Of a DNA stretch of 22,319 bases, positions 1-10,070 are shown in pieces. Every line of letters starts with the position of its first letter. The stretch's first letter is position 1. The translations under genes were made by a program, and so were the position numbers. Location: contig JAJIRX010000646.1 in NCBI GenBank assembly GCA_023853785.1, positions 1-22,319 of the forward strand. Reading direction: 5' to 3'. Below the pieces are notes generated by a model. The model was not told where the DNA came from. It did no database searches and saw only the letters and a list, made by a program, of their open reading frames with translations. The DNA comes from Psilocybe azurescens. Taxonomy: Eukaryota; Basidiomycota; Agaricomycetes; Agaricales; Agrocybaceae.

Positions 1-65
1 TCACTAATATCGTCCGTTAAAAAGGCGAAATTGAGATAGAGGCAAAAGGCTGAGCGCAGGAGCAT

Positions 66-1933
66 ATGGAAGAACAAGCGGCCGGCATCGAGCCTATGTC
101 TCAATCGGAAGCCGGTAGTAGCAAAAATTGGATTCGATTTTATTCTGCCGCCAAATCAATTGTCAGAAAAAGAATGAACAAGGAAGAAAAGGAAGAGCTA
201 ATAACGAAGCTGGAAGAATGGGAAAAGGAGGCATCCCCGAGATGTTCAAGCACAGTCAGTATAGTTGCCATTCTGATCAGCCATTGTCTATTGTTCTAAT
301 CCTTCCCCCATCGATCAGGAATGCATATAAATATGGGAGCAAGATCATACGGGCAATGGACAAGGCACGGTTTAATTCTATGAGAATGAGAACAGTGGCA
401 TTTGAATGTCATTATGATAAAGATGGGAACATGCGCTTTTCAACGTTCGTCCTGCAACTGACTTGCTTTCCAGTACAATAACAAGACAAGATTTACAGAT
501 ATGACACACTGCGTCTAAATAACGATCCATCAGGAATGTTATCATTTGACATTGATGAGCCAGAGGCATACAGCTTGGCAATGGAGGGTTTTGTTCGGTG
601 GTCCAAGAAGATTGCACGACTTGAAAATCCTAATCGGGGTCCGGATGCGGAGCCTGAAGTGATCAAAACAAGAACATTTACGGTCGCCGATCTCATATAC
701 GGCCACCAAATGCCACAGATTCCGCCACCTATATTGAACAAAACGGAACCGAAACCCATGTTATTCAGAGAGATATAGTAAGAACATTGTGGAATAAGCA
801 TCTTGGTATGTCAAAAAAAGGCACTGCCTTGACAATTGCTCACAATTTTTAGAGCTTGGTAAAGGGCCAAAGGCAGAGTCCCCTACAAGCTCATGGTACA
901 AAATGGTTGGAAGTTATACATTGATAAAAATACTTTCCGCTGGGAATAGTCTTGCAGGAGCCCAGTATAGCGCAGAAGAAGTACAGAAAATACTCTATCT
1001 GTGGAGGAGGCGTCAGGACAAGTTTGTTATACCCTTCAAATTTACAGCGTTTCCAGGAAAGGGCCACATAACGGCAGCCGCCTATCCTGCTGGACTTTTC
1101 GATGGATATTCCGAACCGGCCACCGATGATCCTGACAATGTCACACCACCCTTCTCAAGTTTGATTCCCATGGAGCCTGCCAGTGAATCAGACGAAGAAG
1201 GATACGTCCACAAGGTTAGGAGAGATCTCCATCGTGTGAAATGTCTGAAGTAGAGGGCACCGACGGTCATCTCATACAACAAAACCAAAACAATGTTGGC
1301 GGCCACCTCACAGACTCTATTGGTCATAATCAACCAGCACAAACCAGTGTTGTGCAATCGTCCACTGTGCAATCGTATGTCCACCAGGTTAGGAGCGATC
1401 TCCATCGTCCGAATCGTCTGAAGTAGAGGCGCCGACGATCATCTCATACAACAAAACCAAAACAATGTTGGCGGCCACCTCACAGACCCTGTTTGTTATG
1501 ATCAACCAACACAAACCACTGTTGTGCAATCTTCCACTATGCAATTGGAAAGCGACTTCCAACAAGAAACTAATCAAGCAGTCGGTCGCCGAAGTCATCG
1601 CTTGTCTCAAATCGCTCATGAAGATGGAATCCTGCAAGAATCACGAATACAGTCACCGCCATCAATTCAACAATTGGATAAGCATCTTCATCCTTCTACC
1701 TCTTCAACCAGCAAAGAAAAAGTTTCAAAAACTTAGGGACCACAGTAAGAAGGTCTAGCCGAATTGCTATTCCTGTAGCCGCGGCCGCCGCTGTGAACAA
1801 GTCGAAAACGACGTCGGGGCCGTCAAAGGCCAAAGTAAAGTCGTCAATAAGCACAGCTATTAATAAAGGCAGAACCGCATCTGGAAAGGCGGGCGTAAAT
1901 AGTAATCTCTTCCCTTCCCTTCAATTTCCATGA
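66..1933 (+). CDS. Multi-exon basidiomycete protein of unknown function, frame-broken
   Basis: Function not known. I see exons 66-258, 319-444, 499-805 and 853 onward, separated by introns 259-318 (GTATAG...CAG), 445-498 and 806-852 (GTATGT...TTTTAG); phases fit at each junction. Readable blocks in order: a charged helix with KEEKEELITKLEEWEKE, then HYDKDGNMRFST, VRTLWNKHLG, SSWYKMVGSY and RRRQDKFVIPFKFTAF. This order resembles a protein group I associate with expanded families of Agaricomycetes; that resemblance is from memory. The tail is Ser/Gln-rich, then Ala/Lys-rich with VRRSSRIA, possibly nucleic-acid binding. Frame breaks occur near 223-226 (A run), 775 (ATATA), 1215, 1428 and 1727-1731 (A run); each needs one extra base. 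The last frame ends with TGA at 1931. The start at 66 is the first ATG in the open frame. It converges with the next gene. Either a pseudogene or a gene damaged by base-calling. Confidence 0.6.
1203..1549 (+). repeat. Two-copy direct duplication, period about 173 bp
   Basis: Copy 1 starts at 1203 (TACGTCCACAAGGTTAGG) and copy 2 at 1376 (TATGTCCACCAGGTTAGG). The copies share long identical stretches, including the segment around CAAAACCAAAACAATG. Both encode HLIQQNQNNVGGHLTD, but in different frames: copy 1 has GAGGGC where copy 2 has GAGGC. The duplication lies inside the Gln/Ser-rich part of the 66-1933 gene and doubles that segment of the protein. Confidence 0.85.
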
Positions 1934-1988
1934 AGTAGCAGTACCATTAGTCCGTACCTAAATAGCAATAAATAAATTGATATAAAAA
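1934..1988. promoter_or_regulatory. Shared 3' region of two convergent genes
   Basis: This 55-base AT-rich gap lies between the stop of the upstream plus-strand gene and the stop of the minus-strand gene. An AATAAA hexamer at about 1967 could serve as the polyadenylation signal of the plus-strand gene. I see no clear counterpart for the minus strand, so the transcripts probably overlap. Confidence 0.35.
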
Positions 1989-4008
1989 CTATACTCTCTT
2001 CTTCGTCTCATGATCCTCATTTCCCTCCAATTCCATTTTGCGTTTCAAAGCCATTGTAGTGGCATACCCCACCTCCTCATATTCCCCATGCCAATCATTG
2101 TCTTCTTTCCCCACTGCTCCGGCCTCCGGGTTGGAGAACAAGGATACGGCACCAGTGTGTTTGGCTCCAGTTCTGTGTAACGGACGTGGTATATAAGTTG
2201 CTGGCTCCAAAGTACCTTCTGGAATCCAACTATTGCAGTTTGGTTTTTCAACTGGCTGAGTTGTAAATCCTCCTGCGTCATCGGCGACCGTGCTGGTTGA
2301 AGAATCTGTTGAAAACAATTTTGGCTGATCCAGTAGCTCTGTTGTTACTACCGCCCCTGATATGTTACTTGTTGAATCTTGATTTAGTCCAGGCAAAGAG
2401 TTTGCAGCGCCTGGTTTGCTGTGGGCATAGCGACTGCGGCATCTGGATCGATGTTGAATGTGTCGCCGGCAGCCTTGGTGAGGGTGTGTTGTCGTCGGCA
2501 GTTGGGACGGTAGGAAGTGTCAGTTCTGTAGTACCTGATTGCTTGGGGACATCCTGGTTTGCTGGGGCCTCTGATTCATCGAACTTCCCTCCATAGTTGC
2601 CAGATTTTGGGAGGAGCATCACCTTCGGCCTCCGCTACGGACTCCGCAATGTCGTTTACGATGGGCGCGGTGACCGACTTTGGACTGATGAAACCTGATG
2701 ACTGGATCATTCTGAACGATGCCCCCTTGTTTATCATTCCCATCCACCCCTTCATCTCTTGCAGATCCTTCTCCAATACTTGTTGTTTGTTTTGAATATC
2801 TTGGACGCCCTGCAAGATATCCCCCAGAAGGTCATCCGCGTTGGAGGGCTCGCGATGTTGGCGGACCTTCCGCAAGATCTCGGCAAGAAGGTCCCCCAAG
2901 TCGTTACAACCAGGATGTTCTCCCAGTTGTCTGAGCATACCATCACTCAGAGGTGTCTTGAAGTGGAGCCCGATGTTTGCTGTGTTGGCCAAAGGGCATC
3001 GTTTTTGCCATTCTTGCAAGCCCAACATGCGTGTCCCTCCCGTGCTGTCTCGTCGGCGAGGACCAAGCACCTTCGACTTGCTTTCAGGCACGAATCGCAA
3101 GAAACATCGCCATCAACCCACCCTTTTACATCAGCATTATGGTCAGACTTAAGGGAGGAATCTGGTGGGGCTGAACTGCCAGCCTTAACGGCCTCCCCGG
3201 CGGCCGCTTTGCGTGCTTTCTTTGGAGCGGCCGCTTTATCTTCCTGACCAGGTTTCGCAGGCTTTGGAGTTATCCTGTCAACATTTTTGTAGATTCCTCT
3301 GTAATAATTTGTTAAAATATGTAACAAGCAATATGAGATCAACTAACTCTTTATTTTAGGCGTCACCTCGTTCTGGGTTTCGTGGGTTTTGTGGGTTTCC
3401 TGGTGTCGCCTTTTGTCTCACCTCCATCGTCATCGCTGGAAACTATAACCTTGCTTTTTACGTTTCCTACTGAGGCGAGAAATTGGGCTTGGATGGTGCA
3501 GATCTCTTTTTTGCGAATGTTGTCCTCTTCAGCGGTCGCCGTAGCGGATGCCGTTTCAGCATGAGAATTTCCAGTCGATACCTTGTTCTTCGGCTTCTGC
3601 GTGCGTTCCCTGACATGTTCCTTTGTCTTCTCCTTCTCCTTCTGGTCCTCTCTTGCTTTAAGCACGGCCTTGTGACGTTCTGCTGCCTCGGCAACTTGGA
3701 TTGCCATTGGCCTGAGTAACCATCCCCTGCCTTTGTTTGCCCTGCCTCCCATCAGTATATCGTGAACCTCCTTCCACAAAGTTTTGGGTTGGTTAGGAAG
3801 GTTTTGGCTTTGAGAGTCCAGAGCCACCTACCATTATAACATTTGAGCTAACGAATACAACAAAATTAAAATTTTCGCTCACCAATTCACTGTAGAGTTC
3901 CACAAGATTAGCTTTATACTCGATTGGGTCCCGTGCTAATCGAATGATTCGTTTGTCTGCCTGATTGGCGCGAGCAATATGGGAAGTCAGGGCGGTAGAC
4001 ATAATCAC
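1989..4008 (-). CDS. Zn2Cys6-like cysteine-cluster and coiled-coil protein, frame-broken
   Basis: Exon 1 is 4008-3883, exon 2 is 3827-3367 and exon 3 starts at 3298. Introns 3882-3828 (GTGAGC...TAG) and 3366-3299 (GTGACG...ACAG) join in phase. The N-terminus contains DPIEYKANLVELYSEL. Exon 2 is Lys/Glu-rich, then KPTKPTKPRTR. Exon 3 holds CDSCLKASRRC (C-x2-C-x6-C), about 15 residues, then CWAC, and after a break KRCPLAN. One missing base in the A run at 3002-3006 separates the second half of the cluster; counting it, the spacing is again C-x2-C-x6-C, the layout of a fungal binuclear zinc cluster. A coiled coil (DDLLGDILQGVQDIQNKQQ and on) and a Thr/Pro/Ser-rich tail follow, ending in KKRV and a stop at 1989-1991. 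More frame changes lie near 2600 and 2400. DNA binding is plausible from family knowledge; target unknown. Confidence 0.6.
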
Positions 4009-4228
4009 GAATGAGGTATTGAAAGCTAATCAAAGATTCAGCGTTTAATTAAGAAGACAATTTGATGGAGATGAAGAATTTTGAACTGTCTCAAAATAGC
4101 TCAAATCAGGTCACATGCCGTATTGCAACTTTTATTCGAGTCGCGTCTCAGTCATCGACCACCATCATACTCTTAAGTCGGCGAGCTCATTTTTAGTGTA
4201 GGCCAATAATAGGAATTACTATCCTGTC
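4009..4228. promoter_or_regulatory. Bidirectional intergenic promoter region
   Basis: These 220 bases separate the divergent start codons of the cysteine-cluster gene (minus, 4008) and the EIGSD-repeat gene (plus, 4229). No other coding signal is visible, so both promoters must lie here or in the first exons. I see no convincing TATA box or named factor site. Confidence 0.4.
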
Positions 4229-7155
4229 ATGCCCAGAAAATCTAGAGGTAAGCATATAGATTCTGGGAATTTGTTTGTATATAACAAGATCTTTGTTGTA
4301 TATCGATGTTCAAGTTAACACTATAGCGTCCTCTCCAGACCTCAGCATGGAAATTGGATCTGATAGCTCGGGAGTTGCGAGGCTACCCAACGGATTTCCG
4401 ACATGACATCATTGAGATTGGTTCGGACACCGACGCTGATGAAGATCGACTTCAACAGGACAATTATAACGACATCGAAATAGGTTCAGACATTGATAGC
4501 GTACGCGATACACTCAACAACATTGAAGTCGTATCCGACAGCGAGATTATGCAAGAGGACAGGCCGTTGGACATTGATGCTATTATCGAGATTGGGTCTG
4601 ATTCGGAAGATGGAGATATTGAAATAGGGTCCGATCGCGATGAAGAGTTAGAAGTTGGGACCGACAGTGAGAGAGTGCGAGGTGGAAGTCGCGGCGGCGG
4701 TATGAGTGATGAGGAATTCGAAGTTGGGACCGACAGCGAGAAGCGTCGCGAGGTAGTGGTGCAGCTGTCAACATGGATGATGAAGAATTGGAGGTTGGGA
4801 CTGACAGAGAAGCGTGCGAGGTGGAGGTGCGGCTGCCGGTATGGGTGATGAAGAATTGGAGGTTGGGACCGACAGCGAGAAGCGTCGCGGGGTGGAGGTG
4901 CAGCTGTCGGGATGGGTGATGAAGAGTTAGAAGTTGGGACCGACAGCGAGCGTGCGAGGTGGTGGTGCAGCTGTCGACATGGATGATGAAGAATTGGAGG
5001 TTAGGACCCGACAGCGAGAGCGTGCAAGGTGGAGGTGCGGCTGCCGGTATGGGTGATGAAGAATTGGAGGTTGGGACCGACAGCGAGAGCGTCTTGCGGG
5101 GTGGAGAGTGCAACTGTCGACATGGATGATGAAGAATTGGAGGTTGGGACCGACAGCGAGAGCGTGCAAGGTGGAGAATGCGGCTGCCGGCTTGGGTGAT
5201 GAAGAACTCGAGGTTGGGACCGACAGCGAGCGTCGCGAGATGGAGGTGCGGCTGCCGGTATGGGTGATGAAGAATTGGAGGTTGGGACTGACAGCGGGCG
5301 TGCAAGGTGGAGGTGCGGCTGCCGGTATTGGTGATGAAAAACTCGAAGTTGGGACCGACAGCGAGAGTGTGCGAGGTGGTGGTGCAGCTGTCGGCATGGG
5401 TGATGAAGAATTGGAGGTTGGGACCGACAGCGGAAGCGTGCGAGGTGCAGCTGACGGCTTAGGCGATGAAGAGTTTGAGATTGGGACTGATGAGTGAGAA
5501 GCGTGCAAGAGGAGGTGCGGCTGCCGGCTTTCATAACGAAGAATTCGAAGTTGGGACCGACAGCGAGAGTGTGCAAGGCGGAGGTGCGGCTGCCAAAGAT
5601 CTATTTCCAGTGAGCCAGGAGATATAGAAATTGGATCCCGGCGTTGAAGACAGGCATTTTGACATTGGGACAGACGAGCATGTAGGAGGAGGTAAGATCT
5701 GACCTCATCAAGTAGGATCTAATGACAGAAGGCCCGGTGGCTGCTGTGACTGTCTTCACAGGGCCGCTGACCCTAAATACATTGATCTGCGGGCCAGACA
5801 GCAGCAACGATGAGGACTGGCAACCTTCCAACAGGTCTTCCAGCTCATTCGACGAGGATATCAACATTTGTTTAGATCCCAGCATTGAGATCCAAATGAA
5901 TGAGCCGCTGACCCTGAATACGATTGATCTGTGGGCCCAGACAGCAGCGACGATGGAGACTGGCAACCTTCAAACAGGTCTTCCAGCTCACTCGACGAGG
6001 ATATCAACATTTGTTTAGATCCCAACATTGAGATCCAAATGGATGGGCCACTGACCCTGAATACCTTGATCTGTGGGCCAGACATCGAAGATAGGAACTG
6101 GCAACCTTCAAACAGCTCTTCTAGTGAATCCGACGAGGATATCGACATTTGTTTAGGTACCGATGAGCTGGATGGCTTAGTGGAAATTGGGTCGGATGCC
6201 AGCATCGAGATAGAGTCGGATAATATGCTTGAAAATGGTAATTCTTTATTGAATAGGCATTGAAAATATGTCAATAATGCAATCTTTTCAGCCAGTGAAC
6301 CCCTGCCCCGTCCTGGCCCGGCCTCCGACACACTCAATGACATACGTCGAAAGTCGGATGGGACATCAGCTCAGAGATGCAGTTAGATACAAACAAAAAC
6401 GGTAATACTCTTGAAGAATCTCTCCCAGTATATTCTTAATATTATCCTCCCAGCCAGTAAACATTAGGTCTCATGTTGGGCCCTCCGCGGCCTCCGACGC
6501 TTATACAACAGCCGGAACTCACACAGATATCCTTGAGATTGGATCGGACGCCAGCATAGAGATTGGGTCGGATACAGTGAATCAGGCGGACGTCCCGGCC
6601 TCCGGCGCTCATGCAGACATCGTAGAAATAGAGTCGGACATCAGTCTAGAAGTTGGGACGGACACCGAAATAGGTATTTATCCTTGTACTGGTCTTGTGC
6701 GCAGAAAATAATACTGCCTATCCAGCTAGTAAAAACCGCCCAGCGTTAGGAAGGCCAAAGCTACTCTGACATCGCACCTTTCAAATGCCTCCACGTCAAA
6801 ATTTCTGTTGGAGCCATTAACAGGAGATCATAGCGATGATGACGTCGAGTATGTTGAAAGCATCCATGTTGATCGGCGCTCCCGGGATACAAGCAACGAA
6901 AGGATAGCGAGGCCTCCGCCACCCCATCGCAAAACAAGCGCTCCCAGCCGCTTCGCCTACGTCGTGGCAAGGCAACTGAAAGGTACGTTCCAGGTCAAAA
7001 CATGTATGAAGGTGAAGTGGAGTTGTTTACATGGAATATTAATTGTAGTACTAGTGGAGATAACGAGACAGACCCCGTTCCTCCTGCAAGGACGTCCTGT
7101 AGTGGTGTGTACCTTAATGTTAGTACGACAAGATAAATCACATGGTTTTGATTAG
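4229..7155 (+). CDS. Acidic EIGSD/EVGTD motif-repeat protein, multi-exon, frame-broken
   Basis: Not recognised. Exon 1 (4229-4247) reads MPRKSR and joins over intron 4248-4326 (GTAAGC...TATAG) to SSPDLSMEIGSDSS. Many acidic motifs follow: DIIEIGSDTD, IEVVSDSE, AIIEIGSDSE, DGDIEIGSD, then a long minisatellite of EELEVGTDSE units. Further introns fit at 5692-5760, 6238-6291, 6402-6453, 6674-6725 and from 6983; those I can phase are all phase 1. Exons after the third, fourth and fifth introns start with ASEP, ASKH and ASKN. The exon from 6726 carries GRPK, an AT-hook-like core, then DHSDDDVEYVES. Hydrophobic residues followed by acidic/serine residues resemble SUMO-interacting motifs; that is inference. 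Frame breaks occur near 4390, within the minisatellite, near 5630, 6465 and 6765. The 3' end is unsure: TAG at 7153 or TAA near 7135, depending on the last acceptor. Confidence 0.55.
4639..5600 (+). repeat. 14-copy coding minisatellite, about 69-bp unit
   Basis: Units start at 4639, 4708, 4779, 4847, 4918, 4985, 5055, 5128, 5198, 5266, 5333, 5402, 5465 and 5535. Each begins GATGAAGAATTGGAGGTTGG or a close variant. The in-frame unit encodes 23 residues, DEELEVGTDSESVRGGG plus AAAGMG. Lengths run 69, 71, 68, 71, 67, 70, 73, 70, 68, 67, 69, 63, 70 and 66; only four are multiples of three. Most length changes sit at the SESVRGG junction (variants GCGAGAGCGTGC, GCGAGCGTGC, GCGAGAAGCGTCGC). The unit is stop-free in two plus-strand frames and at least one minus-strand frame, which creates long shadow reading frames. 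Confidence 0.9.
5763..6156 (+). repeat. Three-copy 141-bp coding repeat
   Basis: Copies begin at 5763, 5904 and 6047 with GC(C)GCTGACCCTRAATAC-like sequence. The unit encodes PLTLNTLICGPDSSNDED, then WQPSNRSSSSFDEDINICLD and PSIEIQM, 47 residues. Copy 2 has two extra bases (AATACGATTG and GGGCCCAG in place of AATACATTG and GGGCCAG), which shift its frame. The third copy is shorter at its end and runs into VEIGSDASIEIESD. The repeat lies within the EIGSD gene and adds an acidic Ser/Asp segment per copy. Confidence 0.8.
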
Positions 7156-7268
7156 AGCTTGAAGCCCACCAGCTTGAACATAAAAATCCCAGCTTCCATC
7201 AAATCGAAAATGACTCTAACGGTAGAATCCACTCTTCATTAAGTCTAATTAAGCTGATTTACTACCAG

Positions 7269-7753
7269 ATGGAATTCAATTTCCAAAACAATTACAGTAT
7301 ATTTACTAAGGCTCTAACACCTGAATCCATTGGTATGTTGTCTCAACCAATAACTATGATTAATCCGACTCTCACTTCATAACTGCTTTAGAGCCTCGGA
7401 TAAATGCTGTGGCCGACATGGTTGAAGACACTATAGATAAAGACAGAGCATATGTCGGGAGCACATTATCGAAAACCTTCAGGCCTGATGCGGAAGCCCG
7501 TTTTGTGCATACAAGGCACGTCAATGTCAGGCGAGACGGCCGCCGCCACCAAGGTCAAGCCAATACCCGGCTCCCGAATCTTGATCAAATAGGGATGCCT
7601 TCCGCTGTACAAGAGCCATATGTCTTTGTATGTGAAAGATTCAACTTTGTGGTAAAGACATTTACTCAAGATATTCTTTAGCATTACACCAGAGAACAAC
7701 TTCAAGACATACATGAAAACGTGAGGGGAGCCGCTTGGGCCTCCCTTATGTAG
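7269..7753 (+). CDS. Unrecognised three-exon gene
   Basis: Not recognised. Exon 7269-7332 reads MEFNFQNNYSIFTKALTPES. Intron 7333-7391 (GTATGT...CTTTAG, phase 1) joins it to EPRINAVADMVEDTIDKD and on through SKTFRPDAEARFVHTRH, then a basic stretch VNVRRDGRRHQGQ. Intron 7628-7681 (GTATGT...TTTAG, phase 0) leads to HYTREQLQDIHENVRGAAW and a TAG at 7751. The same frame stays open past that TAG to TAA at 7877 and reads NQLQMETAQVEIMQRALEEV, an amphipathic helix, so the TAG may be a mutation or base error or sit in an unseen intron. The start is the first ATG before a well-formed intron, but a CAG just upstream (7266-7268) could be an acceptor, making this part of the preceding gene. The region 7156-7268 shows nothing else. 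Confidence 0.45.
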
Positions 7754-7879
7754 ACACTGCCTATGTGTTACAAAACGCGGTATAATCAATTGCAAATGGA
7801 AACGGCACAGGTAGAGATTATGCAGAGGGCATTGGAAGAAGTTACAAAGGCGGCAGATATGCTCACACCTTGGCTTTAA

Positions 7880-8098
7880 ATAATTACATTTCAGTTGGTA
7901 TAACTTGAATACGGCGGTATCCGAATACACAAGTGTTAAACTGCGGCGTGATGTTGGCCAAAATGTGATACAGGTCATGTGACTCGTCTGCCTAATTGAT
8001 CAAGTTGAACTTTGCTTCTTAATTTAAACCATGAACATGAAACAAGTACAGCTCATTACACCGCATTCGACCATTCTGCAACAGACTTCCTTTGATGA
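7880..8098. other. Stretch without supported gene
   Basis: Short open frames only. MNMKQVQLITPHSTILQQTS from an ATG near 8032 is open for 26 codons, but nothing supports it as an exon. It could be the unseen 5' end of the gene that follows. Confidence 0.3.
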
Positions 8099-9435
8099 GA
8101 GGAAGCCATAGCGCGTCTTAAACTACACTTAATGATGTCTCGCTTCGTACTGCAGTTCGGACTGTAATGAGAGACCTACAAGCGCCGAAGATCAATTTGC
8201 ACGAAATCTTACAGACGAACTTGTACGTGATATCAATTGTTATTCGCACGCTAATTTGAACTACAGGTCTTAATACTTGCACATATTGGTCACTGTGCAC
8301 TTCACGGATATCGCGTATACCCCCACCCCTGTTCGCGGGAATTCTCTGATGCATGGTTTGAGGAGTTAAAGAAAGGACCTAAGATTGATCCACTCAAAGT
8401 TGATTTTCCCGGATCCATCAATATGGAATTCCAATGCCAACAGCGACCTCGCAATCCTTGGCATGACCAAAGAACATTCCTATTGGTGGCAAGGTCAGCC
8501 AACCGGTCAGGTGGGACCGATTGTGACGGTTGAAGTTATTGAGGGGCATTTTGAAGCATACTACACTGAGGTATGAGCATGTCGCTTGGCCGTAAGAAAT
8601 GGTTGAATCAAATAAATTTCCAGCACCTTGAAGCCATGCGGCTGCTGGTGAAGATACCAGTGATAGCATGCTCAAAGATGGTGTACCTGGAATGGCAGTG
8701 GCATCCGAATCACACCACCACTGTGGTAGCGGAGCCCAGATGTCCGAACTGTGAACCGATTCGGGATGTGTTGAGACATGCCCACGATAAGCTTAATCAA
8801 GCCAGGTTTATAATGAATGAATATATTCAGAGCGCGAGGATGCCAAAGAACAATCTAGCCATGTCATTGGGGGATATGGGGCTGCTGTGGAACTCGCCGA
8901 GGAACTTGGAAGACTTCTATCGCACTCCCGGACGCCGCTTTTCCAAAACACCACCGCCTACTTTATCCAAAGGTGATTCCACCCGCACCAGATACACATC
9001 GCCCCAGAACCTATGTCTGTAATCGTCCAGGAGTATCCTTACCTTCTATAACGGGTTCAGTTATTCCATCAACAGGAAGAGCGGCGGGCGGCAGCCATGG
9101 AACCTGTTGATGTTTCCATGGGAGACAACGTCCCGACGAAGATTCAAGTTCGTGATAGTGACCATAGTAGTGACACCACAACGTCTGTTCCGGAAGGGTT
9201 TACAGATCCTGAATGGTCAGACAGTCAAGATGGCAGCGATCAGGTAGACATTGACATGCCTTTCAACGATAGTGCAGTCGACCAATCCATTGGTTTACCG
9301 CTTGGGTGTGCAGATACTGTACTTCAGGGTCCATCGGAAATGGAAGAAGTACATGTAACAAACTCGATCACTAGCGGGGAGGAAAAAAGAGAGGCGTCGA
9401 CTGCTTCCATAGCAAGGCCGGAGGCCGATGAGTAG
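8099..9435 (+). CDS. Conserved-looking basidiomycete protein of unknown function, frame-broken
   Basis: Function not known; the 5' end is uncertain. Coding-like segments in order: EEAIARLKLH and VSLRTAVRTVMRDLQAPKIN (8099 to about 8228), an intron ending CTACAG at 8266, then ILAHIGHCALHGYRVYPHPC and DAWFEELKKGPKIDPLKVDF. A frame change near 8420-8450 follows, then KEHSYWWQGQPTGQVGPIVT and EGHFEAYYTE. Intron 8571-8623 (GTATGA...TTTCCAG, phase 0) joins to HLEAMRLLVKIPVIACSKM, VYLEWQWHPN, RCPNCEPIRDVLRHAHDKLN and NSPRNLEDFYRTPG. One CxxC occurs in CPNC. After another break near 9000-9060 the frame from 9052 reads EERRAAAMEPVDVSMGDN and an acidic Ser/Asp tail (EWSDSQDGSDQVDIDMP) ending with TAG at 9433. 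The wide block of bulky hydrophobics plus WWQG and WQWHP suggests a folded domain. I do not recognise it. Confidence 0.5.
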
Positions 9436-10070
9436 TTTCAAGAGGCGATAAAAATACATGTATGCAGTAGAAAAGGCAATAATCCAACAGCAGTTTGATT
9501 TAAATGAGGTAGTCACTATTATAATAATCGTCCCGGCATCCGAGCGCACTGCCATTGTATCAACCACGGCCTCTAAGAAGTCATAATCATGTTCTAATAG
9601 ACAAAATATTGCTGGTCTGATTCTCACCCTCTTTCCAAACTAGTCTTTCATTTCAATGATATTGCCGTGAATTAACCAACTTGGCTAGAAGGAGCCCAAC
9701 TAAACCAACACTCTTTTCCTCATGTAAAAGCAATGCAGCATGCAAGGACGGGTGCCGGGACATTGAGGCGGCATGCCGTAGGGCGCCAACCAGTAATGCA
9801 ATAAAGGTTCCTGGGTTGTGCTTCACATGTAAACCTGACTACTGACATACAGTAATGTGGGTGCTGGGCAGTGAGGCCATTGAGGGCGGCCACCTGTGTA
9901 CACTCACCGTCCGTTTTTCGCGCATTCAACGCCGGATGGCGGAGCCGCACCGCAAGAAAAAAAATCGTTACGCGCGTGCTGAAGACATTCATGGTGGGAG
10001 CATTCCCACGTGATGATTTGAGATATGCGAATGTAGAAGTTTGAACGCAAGGTTAAAATTTGCTATCATC
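9436..10070. other. Intergenic region
   Basis: No frame here has exon-like boundaries or a recognisable motif. The CpG-rich part at 9900-9985 includes an A8 run just before CGTTACGCGCG. The promoter of the following dioxygenase gene should lie here. An in-frame extension of that gene reaches back to 10041 without an ATG. Confidence 0.4.

Noticed and set aside
2297..3247. Plus-strand open frames of 99-162 codons
   Set aside because: Antisense to the cysteine-cluster and coiled-coil exon of the minus-strand gene.
4583..5576. Long minus-strand open frames (up to 240 codons) rich in Ser/His/Pro
   Set aside because: They are the reverse reading of the minisatellite, whose unit happens to lack stops on that strand. 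The content is one short phrase repeated with frame slips.
5601..6343. Minus-strand open frames of 121 and 160 codons
   Set aside because: Antisense to the 141-bp repeat and the EIGSD exons on the plus strand, where splice sites and motifs agree.
7466..7978. 170-codon minus-strand open frame
   Set aside because: Overlaps two plus-strand exons with good intron borders; Cys/Leu-rich content with no pattern I recognise.
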